The position numbers were made by a program, and so were the translations under genes. From positions 1 to 53,577 of the forward strand of contig JAQEDR010000017.1 in assembly GCA_027669155.1 (NCBI GenBank): a DNA stretch of 53,577 bases, given 5' to 3'. Shown piece by piece: positions 25,301 to 33,439 of the stretch (within the stretch, counting starts at the first letter, position 1; every line of letters starts with the position of its first letter). The DNA is from Peptoniphilaceae bacterium AM52-5BH (GTDB taxonomy: Bacteria; Bacillota; Clostridia; Tissierellales; Peptoniphilaceae). The notes beneath the pieces are model-generated. The model was not told the origin of the DNA. It ran no database searches and saw nothing but the letters and a program-made list of their open reading frames with translations.

Positions 25301-26972
25301 TCTCTCCAAGTATTCCCTTAGCTAAGGAAGCCATCATCTTTTTAGCTACCGCTGGGCCTTTAAAGGCTGCAAAAGCTATGGATAAAGCCATCAATATTTG
25401 TGGCACGGCTTTCATTACGACGTCAGGATTTTCTGCTATCCCTCTAGCTATGGCTTTAAGTAGGTCAAGCCCGACTTTTAAAAGTTTAATAGCATTTTTA
25501 TTAAAACTTTCTGCTAACTTTCCTATAATCTCAATAGATTTAGGTACAAGTATATGGGCATTTGCTGTTAAGCCTTCTGCAAGCTTTACTAGGATCTCTC
25601 CGCCTACTTCAAAAAGCTTTGCCCCAACTTCCATAAAGGCAGAAACTAAAGTAGTTATAATTTCCGCTGCACTGCTTGCTAGCTTACTGGAATTTTTTTG
25701 CAAACCATCAAGCAAGCTTAAGATTATAGTCTTACCTGCTTCGATAAACTTAGGAGCCTTTCCAGCTATCGCCACAGCTCCTTCCGCTATCATGTCACCC
25801 AAAACCTTTGGAAGTTGTCCTATATCTCTCGTAACAACCTTGTTGAGTCTATCAACCTGCTTAGTTACTGATTGCACAACTTCCCTAAAAGGATTATCGA
25901 CATGCTCGAATAAGGCTATTCCTAGCCCCTCTAAGGCAGACTTTAATATAGTTAAATCGCCCTTAAGGTTATCATTCATGGTCTTAGCCATTTTCTCTGC
26001 AGCACCGGTAGAGTTATTGATAGAATTTGTTAGCTTATTGAAATCTTCATCGCTCGCATTTAAAATCGCAAGCATACCTGCCATCGCTTCTTTACCAAAT
26101 AATGTAGAGGCCGCTTGTACTTTTTGAGACTCACTTAATCCCTTAAATGACTGCCTCATCTCGACCATTAATTGGTTAAATGGCTTCATCTGTCCACTAG
26201 AATCAGTTATAGATATGCCTAAGGCTTCCATCTCCGACTTAACTTTGCCTGTAGGACTTGACAATCTAGCTAGAGATGTTTTTAATGCAGTACCTGCTTG
26301 CGACCCTTTGATACCTTGATTGGCCATTAATCCTAAAGCTACAGATACATCTTGTACACTATATCCTAATGCTCCAGCTACAGGAGCTACATATTTAAAG
26401 GATTCGCCTAGCATAGATACGTTGGTATTAGAATTGGTTGAAGTCGCTGCTAAAACGTCGACAAACTCATTTGTATCTTTAGCACTTAGACCAAATGCTG
26501 TTAAAGCGTCCGTTACAATATCAGATGTACGACCTAAATCCTCACCACTTGCAGCAGCAAGGTTCATGATTCCTGGCAAACCATCAAGCATATCTTGACT
26601 TTTCCAGCCTGCCATACCCATGTACTTAAGGGCTTCTGCTGATTGAGTGGCTGAAAATTTAGTAGTAGCCCCCATCTCTTTTGCTTTCGCTCTTAGGGCT
26701 TCTAGCTCTTTGCCTGAGGCTCCTGATATAGCTTCAACCTCACTCATAGCTGCGTCAAAATCCGCCCCTGCTTTTACTGAGTAAGCTCCAAAGCCTGCAG
26801 CTGCCACTCCTGCAGCCTTAAATCCTGTCTTAATTCCGCTTACCGCCTTATCTGTAACACTTTTTATTCCGTTACCTGCGGCGTTTGCCATGGCGGTAAG
26901 AGAAGACAAGCCACTTTTAAATCCTGAGGTGTCTAGCTTGGTATCAAATAGCAATTTACCATCACTTGCCAT
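22323..26972 (-). CDS. Tail tape measure protein (TP901 family)
   Basis: 1549 aa. The N-terminal TP901 core is clear (AMSEVEAISGASGKELEALR, GMAGWKSQDMLDGLPG). Hydrophobic segments follow around residues 530-760. Residues about 850-1100 hold six copies of a ~42-aa unit with the core GLxxxEAxExxxxxGxxNxxGxxxGTEEG, and residues about 1200-1420 hold four copies of a ~44-aa MMNNxxSxVxSGxNKVxxxF unit. At the usual ~1.5 angstrom per residue the tail would be near 230 nm. A large plus-strand frame opposite it is only compositional shadow. Confidence 0.95.
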   Translation of the reverse strand: MASDGKLLFDTKLDTSGFKSGLSSLTAMANAAGNGIKSVTDKAVSGIKTGFKAAGVAAAGFGAYSVKAGADFDAAMSEVEAISGASGKELEALRAKAKEMGATTKFSATQSAEALKYMGMAGWKSQDMLDGLPGIMNLAAASGEDLGRTSDIVTDALTAFGLSAKDTNEFVDVLAATSTNSNTNVSMLGESFKYVAPVAGALGYSVQDVSVALGLMANQGIKGSQAGTALKTSLARLSSPTGKVKSEMEALGISITDSSGQMKPFNQLMVEMRQSFKGLSESQKVQAASTLFGKEAMAGMLAILNASDEDFNKLTNSINNSTGAAEKMAKTMNDNLKGDLTILKSALEGLGIALFEHVDNPFREVVQSVTKQVDRLNKVVTRDIGQLPKVLGDMIAEGAVAIAGKAPKFIEAGKTIILSLLDGLQKNSSKLASSAAEIITTLVSAFMEVGAKLFEVGGEILVKLAEGLTANAHILVPKSIEIIGKLAESFNKNAIKLLKVGLDLLKAIARGIAENPDVVMKAVPQILMALSIAFAAFKGPAVAKKMMASLAKGILGEKVAVSKSADGVISNLIQSFNDKGLKLNTAGGKLVDNIAKGISGKASSMKKAGLETITPLIEGIKTGSGKLSSIGKNIVTTLSTGINKAGGSNLAKAGSGLMKSLGSGVSKGFALISGLAAKIIPLIAGILSNPIGLIAVGGILVAFIIKGFNLDIPKIANSAGKIVGSIANKIKQGASALVNVGKSLVSKIGDGIDAAKGFFADVHSKGLISVLGSKLKAGIGKLKDIGKSFIDGIKQGWDENENKVSDKAKDLPKKVNDSVDGSETKPTGENMVQGVVDGLKEGTTDISTAYKDLIQGGVSDSDARAIIRQEGKASVEEYAQAIYEGSENVRSAYTAIRTSGLDTMEAAEKFFEIAGLNIDGYVNGTEEGGQTYREMLQQLMEDGYTEIEAVEKLTEIGRKNMEGLKVGTEEGKESVVNEFKTMMDMGLEEVEAFDEMFSKGQINIDAFAQGSGSASEAALGVYRQLIDSGLTSLQAIEAMNQAGYLNMEGFGAGTEAGRATAEQAYISLKNMGLSEANIQEALRQLGYQNASAYGEGVSNGEVNVSSAYQNTFSNPLEARSSLLFNDANQKGLNTGTNFADGIESSTMDVTMRSQMLGQSATEKLDASSQEAQAKGNELGNQFAGGIDLSKPTVDASTEAVGQGAVSSLDSKIPGFENAGRTAMNGYTSAISSGANKVVADVNSMGNQIQSSLNATSSRASASANAMMNNITSSVNSGANRVQSAFTGLQARINSTFSNLSSNVSNQSRSMMNNFASVVTSGSNKVKNQFNNMSNSINSKMRNTSSQVKSNANSMMNGLVSAISSGASRAKSTVSSMCSSMVGTVNGYRGSFSSAGYNLMSGLAGGIYGGRSGVISAAVSVMQSAVWAAKRAAAIHSPSRVMRDEVGRMLTKGLGIGIEDEEGFAVKKIRNTMEAIRDRAKKTVLLNNSKLGTDLAYSLAGGTIQSKQDVKVEIENGAVPCVINLDSREIGKAVAPIVSQEISKEKRRRG

Positions 26973-26989
26973 AAGTCACCTCACTTTCT

Positions 26990-27607
26990 TTATATTTGCA
27001 TGCTTGCCATCATAGACCTTGCAAAGGACTTTTCTTTTTCCTCTTCTGACCTTTCATCTGGCAAAGCATAAAGTTTTTTCATTTGTCTATAGTATTTCTT
27101 TTCATCCTTGCTCATCTTAGATGTAATTTTCATGGATCTAAAAGACATTATTTTTGAGAAAAGACACTTGTCATTAAGACTATTAAAAAGAGCCTTAAAT
27201 TCCCACCAGTGAAGATTAGCGGTAAAAAGATTGATATTGTAGCACTCCATATAAGCTGAGTAGATATAAGACCAGTCGTGTTCATATGAATAAACCTTAC
27301 TAGGGTTACTGAAGTCTGAATCATCCTCCTCGCTCTCTTTCTCTTCTTTGCTATTTTCTATCTTTTGACCTAGTCCATAAAAACTTAATAATCCATCGAA
27401 TAATTTTTCCAAATCGTCTAGACTTGTAATGGTAAAGTCATCTACTAAACAAATATCTAAGACCTCCATAATTTGCTTATCTGCTTTCATATCTTCATCT
27501 AGAATAAGCTCTTCATACTTAATCCAAACCCTAAAGTCGGTGTTTATAGCTATCTTTCTGCCATTAACATCTATAGAGCTTGGTAGTCCTTCTATTAACT
27601 TATTCAC
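26990..27607 (-). CDS. Gp15-family tail assembly protein
   Basis: 205 aa, GTG start overlapping the previous stop by four bases. It matches the phage Gp15 family (WIKYEELILDEDMKADKQ, then WWEFKALFNSLNDKCLFSKI), which sits between the tail tube gene and the tape measure. It probably is the second tail assembly chaperone. No slippery frameshift is needed because the genes overlap by ATGA-type coupling. Confidence 0.78.
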   Translation of the reverse strand: MNKLIEGLPSSIDVNGRKIAINTDFRVWIKYEELILDEDMKADKQIMEVLDICLVDDFTITSLDDLEKLFDGLLSFYGLGQKIENSKEEKESEEDDSDFSNPSKVYSYEHDWSYIYSAYMECYNINLFTANLHWWEFKALFNSLNDKCLFSKIMSFRSMKITSKMSKDEKKYYRQMKKLYALPDERSEEEKEKSFARSMMASMQI

Positions 27608-28008
27608 TTCTCATCAACTATAATTCCGTCTACTGCTTGCGTATGCTTAGCAAAAGTAAATGATTTTGTTAGCTTATCAAGCTCCTTATTTGCCTTGTCT
27701 ACTTCCTCTAACAGGTAATTCCCAATACCTAAATAATCAGTAATTAATAGTTCATCTCCTCCGAATACTTTTTCTTGAATCTTATCCATAGCCCCAAAGC
27801 CTAGGATTGTATCATAAGCCTTTCTAAGGGCTTGTTTAGCCTCAGCAGAAGACATTGTATTGAAGTCTAGCTTTCCCATATCTGTAAGCTTTTTAGCGAG
27901 GTCTGTATCATGTTCAACTTCATATCTTAGAAATTGCTCATTTCCATTAGTGTCTTGATATTCGAATTCAAAGTTAATTAAGTGTCTTTTTTGTCTTTTA
28001 AATGCCAT
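27604..28008 (-). CDS. Tail assembly chaperone
   Basis: 134 aa. Position directly after the tail tube gene and size are those of gpG-type chaperones. The sequence has a beta-rich start (LINFEFEYQDTNGNEQFLRY) and a helical C-terminus. It is coupled to the Gp15-type gene. Confidence 0.7.
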   Translation of the reverse strand: MAFKRQKRHLINFEFEYQDTNGNEQFLRYEVEHDTDLAKKLTDMGKLDFNTMSSAEAKQALRKAYDTILGFGAMDKIQEKVFGGDELLITDYLGIGNYLLEEVDKANKELDKLTKSFTFAKHTQAVDGIIVDEK

Positions 28009-28079
28009 AAAATTCTCCTTTTTATATAATTATTTGTAAGTTTTGAAAATAAAAAGGGAGCTTATCGCTCCCCTAAGTT

Positions 28080-28643
28080 CTACATTGTTTCTGCGTGTGC
28101 TGGCTCTCCTTCTGCCTTACCCTCAGTAAATTTAATTGTAAGCCATTCAGTATCCCCGTCGCCTAACTCTGCATATCCCTCAATTGGTGCACCATTAGCC
28201 TTAAAGCTTCCTGAATATTGGTATGCATCTGTTCCATCACCTGCAGAATCAGGTACTATAGTGTGATTTCTCTTAATAGCAAAGTATTTACCATCTTGTC
28301 CTTCGATTTCTTGTGCAAAGTCAACAACTACAATATTAACTGTAGCGTCATCTGCTAGTTGCTCTTTATCAAAGACCTCTTGGATTTTTCCGTGTACTGG
28401 ATTGTCCTTGTATCTATCAAGAGTGAAGTCGGTTGTTGAAGTCATACCAGTTACTGCGGTTCTTTCTGACTTTTCATCTACATACTTTCTTGAATATTCC
28501 TCAGTTTCTTTTGATGTTGGAAGGTCTGTAAAGCCCTTCATTCTGTAATATTTTCCATTAACTTCCATAAAAGAAACTACATCAGCCCTTAATACTAGAC
28601 CCTTAAATTCTTTTAAATTTTGTATTGCTTTTCCATCAGCCAT
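28080..28643 (-). CDS. Major tail (tube) protein
   Basis: 187 aa. It begins with a strand-rich core containing TAVTGMTSTTDFTLDRYKDN, which resembles phi13/TP901-type major tail proteins. Position between tail completion and chaperone genes agrees. The start overlaps the previous gene by eight bases. Confidence 0.82.
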   Translation of the reverse strand: MADGKAIQNLKEFKGLVLRADVVSFMEVNGKYYRMKGFTDLPTSKETEEYSRKYVDEKSERTAVTGMTSTTDFTLDRYKDNPVHGKIQEVFDKEQLADDATVNIVVVDFAQEIEGQDGKYFAIKRNHTIVPDSAGDGTDAYQYSGSFKANGAPIEGYAELGDGDTEWLTIKFTEGKAEGEPAHAETM

Positions 28644-29067
28644 TGTTTACCTCCATATAAACTAATCTCATTTGTATTTGATACTGACTAGAGCCTGTCT
28701 CAGCACTAGACAAGTATCCGTTTGTTACTATTTCCAGCTTGGTTGGGTATCTCTCCCCCTCTAAGTCTGGATAAATTTCTTTGTAGTTCTGTTCTTGTAT
28801 CCACTCAATCAAATCATCAAAAAAAGCAGAGTTTTCTAGCTGCGTAACTAGATCTCCGCTCATGTGATTTCTTGTAGTAAAGATAAATCCAAACTGCTTA
28901 AGTTCGTCTCCATCTACATATTTTTTAATTGTTGGACTAATAGGCTCTGAATAGATTCCGTACTCTAAGGGCTGGTCCCCTAGAAAATCAACACTAAGCC
29001 TTACATCATCTTCTAAATAAGGGCAATCTAAGAAATATTCCCTTATACTTTCTATAATTGACTTCAT
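28636..29067 (-). CDS. Minor capsid / tail terminator protein
   Basis: 143 aa, matching by size, order and strand pattern the minor-capsid-3-like tail terminators that cap the tube (PLEYGIYSEPISPTIKKYVDG). Its start overlaps the preceding gene by four bases. Confidence 0.68.
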   Translation of the reverse strand: MKSIIESIREYFLDCPYLEDDVRLSVDFLGDQPLEYGIYSEPISPTIKKYVDGDELKQFGFIFTTRNHMSGDLVTQLENSAFFDDLIEWIQEQNYKEIYPDLEGERYPTKLEIVTNGYLSSAETGSSQYQIQMRLVYMEVNNG

Positions 29068-29414
29068 TTTGATTTAGCTCCTGCTATACTTGCTGCACCT
29101 CTAAGGATAGAATCCTTATGGCTTGACTTCATTCTTTCAAACCACCTATTTCCTCTCATGGGTGCTCCTTGGAAGTTAGCTGGCTCATAGTACCACCTTT
29201 TAGCATAAGGTGTTTGTTGGACTATTCTTCCGCTTCCTATGCTTGTTTGAGTGGCAGCCGCCCCTATAAGAGTCCCAACATCTTTCGGGGTATAGGGATC
29301 CATTCTTCTTATGCACTCGCTATCTATAAACTTCTGAACCTCTCCCCCTGTTTCTAGGTCTCTTTTCTTCAGAGCTTTAACGTTGTCGAAGTCAAACTTA
29401 TCAAATAATATCAC
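29064..29414 (-). CDS. Minor capsid protein 2-like (head-tail connector)
   Basis: 116 aa. The CIRRMDPYTPKDVGTL segment and the RWYYEPANFQGAPMRG motif are characteristic of the Minor_capsid_2 group of head-tail joining proteins. It is coupled to both neighbours. Confidence 0.8.
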   Translation of the reverse strand: MILFDKFDFDNVKALKKRDLETGGEVQKFIDSECIRRMDPYTPKDVGTLIGAAATQTSIGSGRIVQQTPYAKRWYYEPANFQGAPMRGNRWFERMKSSHKDSILRGAASIAGAKSK

Positions 29415-29770
29415 TAGTTCGCTCCTATTCTGGTATGTTGCATTTTCTTAGACCCAAAATCATAAACGTCTGAAACAGTAACGATCTTAGCCTTATACTT
29501 TATTGCGTACTCTTTAGCAGTCTTTAACTGCTCTATTTCTCTTTCTTCGTCATTTCTGATTAATAAATCCTCTACATCTACTTCTCTAAGAAGCTTTTCA
29601 GGTATAAAGCAAGTTATCTTGTCTATATCGTCCCTATTTCTACCAGTACGATTGGTGTTTATTCCTCTAGTCTCTTCCCAGTGGCAAGGATAAGTCCCTA
29701 AAACTTGATAAACATCTTCTCGGTTAACTATTTTCTTTTTAATTATCGTTACTTTTGCATTAGTTAACAT
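29414..29770 (-). CDS. Minor capsid protein 1-like (head completion)
   Basis: 118 aa. It has the Minor_capsid_1 pattern, with a beta-rich body (YPCHWEETRGINTNRTGR, then ITCFIPEKLL). It starts within the preceding gene (11-base overlap) and ends at the next start. Confidence 0.75.
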   Translation of the reverse strand: MLTNAKVTIIKKKIVNREDVYQVLGTYPCHWEETRGINTNRTGRNRDDIDKITCFIPEKLLREVDVEDLLIRNDEEREIEQLKTAKEYAIKYKAKIVTVSDVYDFGSKKMQHTRIGAN

Positions 29771-30161
29771 CTACACCCCTATACATTAATCCTGTATGGA
29801 TAAAAGCTTCTCTAATCATTTGATCTATAAAGCTTGCCACTATTCCATCTTTCTTATCTACTGACAAGGTGTTAGCTTGTGCATATTCCACTTTATATTG
29901 ACCTACAGTCTCCGATTTGATTTCTCCTGATGAATTACCCTCTGAATTGTTTAAAAGCCCTCTATCTTTAAAATAGAGACTATTTATAATATCTTCTGTA
30001 ACTTCATCAATCCTTTTCTGCAGGTCCTTATCTCCATTGCTTATCCTTTCAAAAGTTAAAAAGTCTATACGCCTTCTAATCCTTCTTTGTAAGGATAAAA
30101 AAAGCCCTTCGGTTATCTCTACCTCTGGGCTTAGCTTTTTAAATTCTTCATAGGTTAACAT
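29760..30161 (-). CDS. Head-tail connector protein
   Basis: 133 aa, mainly helical (YEEFKKLSPEVEITEGLFLS, RRIRRRIDFLTFERI). Size, helix content and location after the major capsid gene fit the connector family (gp6/gp15-like). The name rests mainly on context. Confidence 0.65.
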   Translation of the reverse strand: MLTYEEFKKLSPEVEITEGLFLSLQRRIRRRIDFLTFERISNGDKDLQKRIDEVTEDIINSLYFKDRGLLNNSEGNSSGEIKSETVGQYKVEYAQANTLSVDKKDGIVASFIDQMIREAFIHTGLMYRGVDVN

Positions 30162-30179
30162 ATATTAACCCCTTTCTGC

Positions 30180-31229
30180 TTAAGCTGCTGGGCTAGCTGT
30201 TTCTCCTGCTGGCTTTTCAGCTTCAAGCTTAGTTAGTACTCTAGCAATTGGAATTTGGTTAAGTGGGAAAGTGCCATCTTCATTTTTAACTACTTCCCAG
30301 TTAGCACCCTTCTTAAGTTCTGCCTCAGTAGGTGATAGTGAAGCCATAGAAGCCTCAGTAAATGAAATTCCTCTAGGGGCAAAGCAGAATCTATCTCTGG
30401 TGTATAGAGTATCTTCCCCACCATTTTTCATAGGATTTCTGTCAGTCTCATAAGGCACTTTAGCACCTGCTTTAGTGTATTCAAAAGCACCTTGGCCGAA
30501 GATGTAGGTTGTGTACTCTCCATCATCACTTACTGGTAAAGAGTCGTCAATGATGATTGGTCTACCATTTAGATTAGCTAGTGCAAGAGGTCTTTCAATT
30601 CCTCTGCTATCAGTGTATTTAGCGTATTGAATTAGATTTAGGTTTTCTAGTTGTGTAGCTACTGCAGAGTTCATAATAGCAGCGGCAAAGTTCTTCTTCC
30701 TTGCTCCAAATGCTTGCTGTAGGGCATTGTTTAGTGTTACTTGACCGAATACATCACCTTTATAAGTGTGTCCATCTACGAACTCCTTATCCTTTGCTTT
30801 AGACATAGAGAAGATACCTTCAAGGATTGCAAGTAGTGAATCTTGCTTAAGGTCTGCCCACCAATCTAAAAGTTGGTTAGCTACAGTTCTCATTGGGTCG
30901 TGTCCGCCTGTAATATCAAAAACAAAGTCTTTTTCAGTCCAAGCGTGAGCTCTACCAATTACAACTCTTTTTTGGTAGAAAGTGTTGGTTGAGTCTGACT
31001 TAATATCTGTTTGTCCGTCGTAGTTATCAGCATCTCCTGATAGGATACCAGCAATTGGAGTAACAATAATATTACCGCCTACTTGCTCGTCCATTCTTGT
31101 TTTTAGGTCTGGTCTTTCTACAATAGCGGTAGAATTTAATAGTTCATTAGTTCTTTCTCTCTCGATTGTGTCGACATATTTCTCGAATACTTCTGCGTTG
31201 AAATAAGTCTTATCAAATAATTTAGGCAT
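30180..31229 (-). CDS. Major capsid protein
   Basis: 349 aa. It starts MPKLFDKTYFNAEVFEKYVD and has the coat-protein elements GGNIIVTPIAGILSGDADNYDG and the later FAAAIMNSAVATQLENLNL segment. This fits the HK97-fold coat proteins that follow a Gp20-type scaffold in Firmicutes phages. The last 15 residues are an Ala/Pro-rich tail that may be exposed. Confidence 0.88.
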   Translation of the reverse strand: MPKLFDKTYFNAEVFEKYVDTIERERTNELLNSTAIVERPDLKTRMDEQVGGNIIVTPIAGILSGDADNYDGQTDIKSDSTNTFYQKRVVIGRAHAWTEKDFVFDITGGHDPMRTVANQLLDWWADLKQDSLLAILEGIFSMSKAKDKEFVDGHTYKGDVFGQVTLNNALQQAFGARKKNFAAAIMNSAVATQLENLNLIQYAKYTDSRGIERPLALANLNGRPIIIDDSLPVSDDGEYTTYIFGQGAFEYTKAGAKVPYETDRNPMKNGGEDTLYTRDRFCFAPRGISFTEASMASLSPTEAELKKGANWEVVKNEDGTFPLNQIPIARVLTKLEAEKPAGETASPAA

Positions 31230-31239
31230 TTAAAACCTC

Positions 31240-31806
31240 CTATAAAATACCTTTCTTGTTAGCCTTAAGCATTTCCTCATAGGTCATATCCTTAAGCTCC
31301 TTATCTCCTAAACTTTGAGACCTACCCATGCTTCTTTGCTTTTGTTCCTCCTCGACTTTAAATAGGTATGAGTCGCTTTCTTTTAGCCCCTCTATTTGTG
31401 CTTTTAAATCGTCATTTAAGTTTTTAGAGTCCTTTAGGCTATCAATATCAAGCAAGGCTTTTGCCGCCTTTAAGTTTCTACTGCCAGCATTAACTAAGCC
31501 GAGATCAATAGCATTATTTAGATTGATTCTGTCAATGTCTTCTTTAGCTTTGATTTGTGCTTCTTCATACTTGTTTTTGTATTCCTCCGCACTTGCCTTT
31601 ATGGAATCTATATCCATATCCTTAAATGCTTCTATTTGCTCATTTGCACTTGCTACTTGGGACTTGTAGTTTTCATTTTCAGTCTTTAAGGTCTCAAATT
31701 CATTTTTTAAGTTATTGTAATTTTCTACTTCTTGACCTCTCAGCTTAAAAACTTCCGCTATTTGCTCATCATTTAGTCCTATCTCTTTGAGTTCTTCTGT
31801 CTTCAT
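31240..31806 (-). CDS. Scaffolding protein (Gp20 family)
   Basis: 188 aa, almost entirely coiled coil (residues 25-105 rich in Glu/Lys/Asn heptads), with a conserved C-terminal MTYEEMLKANKKG helix. It is expected to guide capsid assembly and be lost on maturation. It directly precedes the major capsid gene. Confidence 0.85.
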   Translation of the reverse strand: MKTEELKEIGLNDEQIAEVFKLRGQEVENYNNLKNEFETLKTENENYKSQVASANEQIEAFKDMDIDSIKASAEEYKNKYEEAQIKAKEDIDRINLNNAIDLGLVNAGSRNLKAAKALLDIDSLKDSKNLNDDLKAQIEGLKESDSYLFKVEEEQKQRSMGRSQSLGDKELKDMTYEEMLKANKKGIL

Positions 31807-31888
31807 AATCTCTCCTTATCCTAAGCTTTTTAAGTCGTCGCTGTGACTTTAGATGGTGATTTCCTGCATTTTAGGTCTGCTTTGACCG

Positions 31889-31972
31889 TGGTGGGAAGAG
31901 TGGGATTCGAACCCACGAATGCTAAGCCAGCGGTTTTACAGACCGCCCCGTTTTCCACTTCGGTATCTTCCC
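31889..31972 (-). tRNA. tRNA-Tyr (GTA)
   Basis: A complete class II tRNA lies between the minor capsid and scaffold genes. The acceptor stem GGGAAGA pairs with TCTTCCC and is followed by an encoded ACCA. The anticodon stem GCGGT/ACCGC frames the loop CTGTAAA, giving anticodon GTA. A long variable arm (about 14 nt) and an intact T arm GTGGG-TTCGAAT-CCCAC are present. It looks functional and lies inside the prophage, far from the host tRNA cluster. Confidence 0.93.
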
Positions 31973-32013
31973 ATAAAAAAATCGCACGATTAACGCACGA
32001 TTATTTCTAAGTA

Positions 32014-32037
32014 CAAAAAAAGACGGTTCCCACCGCC
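32014..32037 (-). terminator. Terminator between minor capsid module and tRNA-Tyr/scaffold
   Basis: GGCGGT and ACCGTC pair around a GGGA loop (one G-T pair) and are followed on the minus strand by seven Ts. It overlaps the last codon of the 86-aa gene. A terminator here would reduce transcription into tRNA-Tyr, scaffold and capsid genes unless overridden. Confidence 0.6.
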
Positions 32038-32298
32038 TTATCTTCTTATTCCATTGTTCACATTGTAGTATCTTTGCTTCTTATCAAGCTTTTTAAATTC
32101 TTCCTCTGTCAATATCCTCTTCATTGCTATTTTATATTTCTTGTTATAAGGATACTTATTGCTATCTATTAATCTTCTAACATTTATAGCATCTTTTTTG
32201 CATAAAAAATGGGCGTGCTGATCATATGCTCCGCCCTCTCTAATAAGTATCCACTTTCTTTTTGGTAGTTTTGGATAATATCTAATTGTTAATTTCAT
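32038..32298 (-). CDS. Hypothetical protein next to minor capsid gene
   Basis: 86 aa, basic, no recognised domain. It contains WILIREGGAYDQHAHFLC and a Lys/Arg-rich C-terminus. It begins one base after the minor capsid protein and is clearly co-transcribed. Similar small basic genes sit behind MuF-type proteins in other phages, but no function is known to me. Confidence 0.6.
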   Translation of the reverse strand: MKLTIRYYPKLPKRKWILIREGGAYDQHAHFLCKKDAINVRRLIDSNKYPYNKKYKIAMKRILTEEEFKKLDKKQRYYNVNNGIRR

Positions 32299-32299
32299 G

Positions 32300-33439
32300 T
32301 TATCTTGTAAAAGTATTAAGACTATTAGCCCTAAGGCTTCCAGCCCTGTTAAAATTCTTATAAAGCTGTCTTTGTCTTTGTAATCTTACCTGGGCTATCG
32401 TCTTGCTTTCTTTATCTCCTACCTTGTTATACATCATAACTCTATGTTTGTACTTTCTTATAGTTCTTTCTATTTGTCGTTGCTTTTGGGTCGCTTCGTA
32501 ATAGGTGTATTCCTTATCTTCAAATTCAAAAGGCTCTGGATCTATATCATCAAGCATTTTTTTAGTCCGGTTCCTCTCTGATATTCCTTCAAAGAATGGA
32601 TACCAATTGTGCCTGCAATTTGCACCCATGAATCCCGATACATCTCCGTATCCTATATCGTCTAAGCTTAAATACTTATCATTATCCCCTGACAAGGAAA
32701 CAATCTGCCCCTGCCACTCTGCGTGAGATGGTCTCGCTCCAGCGTGTGCAGATATCTCCATAAGGTCTTGCTCCATTTCTTTTGCATTTGCCAAAGATAT
32801 CTCCCCAGTCATCTGATTAAGTGTAGTTCTTACAAGCATTTTGCTTGCTGATTCAACGGTGTAGTTTCTCCCTGATTGTTGATAGTTTATTACCCTTATT
32901 CCTGAATCTGATAAGTCGTTGACTATATTTCTTACTACTTGTTGGCTAGAAAAAGCTCCGCTTGCTACCTTAAAGGTCGCTTGATTTAATGTTTTTTTGT
33001 AAAAATCATTAAGAAGGATATTCTCACCATTGTAGACAACTCCTAAAGATTTTGTTATATTAGCATTTCCTAAGATAAGCCTTTCCATGGCATTATCTAT
33101 GAGGTTTTCAGCATGCTTATTCTTGCTTAAATCAACTAATCTTTTATTTACTGACCTATAAGCCTTCATCTCATCTTCGTAGTGCTTTAGGCTCGATCTA
33201 TTGACTATATCCGATATCTCTTCGTCGATGTCTTCTAGGTGTGGCTTTAAAAGACTTTCTATTTCCTCTGTAGTATATCCATTTTGAATTAATACTTCGG
33301 CCTGCCTTTCTGCTGTGGCCGTTAAGTAACCATTCTTTTTTATCCTATCCGCTATATCCTTCAGGATATCATCTTCTAAGCCTTGGTATAGCTCGATAAG
33401 GTGGTCAGTTACTCTTTCCATGTATTCTGGACTTAGCAT
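32300..33439 (-). CDS. Phage minor capsid protein (min_cap2 / MuF-like)
   Basis: 379 aa. The diagnostic SAHAGARPSHAEWQGQI segment and the later GANCRHNWYPFF motif identify the minor capsid 2 family found inside phage heads. The N-terminal 200 residues are helical. It overlaps the portal stop by one base, as usual for portal-MuF gene pairs. It is presumably ejected or packaged with DNA. Confidence 0.9.
   Translation of the reverse strand: MLSPEYMERVTDHLIELYQGLEDDILKDIADRIKKNGYLTATAERQAEVLIQNGYTTEEIESLLKPHLEDIDEEISDIVNRSSLKHYEDEMKAYRSVNKRLVDLSKNKHAENLIDNAMERLILGNANITKSLGVVYNGENILLNDFYKKTLNQATFKVASGAFSSQQVVRNIVNDLSDSGIRVINYQQSGRNYTVESASKMLVRTTLNQMTGEISLANAKEMEQDLMEISAHAGARPSHAEWQGQIVSLSGDNDKYLSLDDIGYGDVSGFMGANCRHNWYPFFEGISERNRTKKMLDDIDPEPFEFEDKEYTYYEATQKQRQIERTIRKYKHRVMMYNKVGDKESKTIAQVRLQRQRQLYKNFNRAGSLRANSLNTFTR

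Noticed and set aside
24553..26127. A 524-codon plus-strand open frame opposite the tape measure gene
   Set aside because: It is the complement of a long, compositionally biased gene, has no ribosome site, and its product is low-complexity Ala/Pro/Ser without a recognisable domain.
27604..28008. Programmed frameshift between the two tail chaperone genes
   Set aside because: The Gp15-type gene has its own GTG start with four-base coupling, and no slippery heptamer was seen at the junction.
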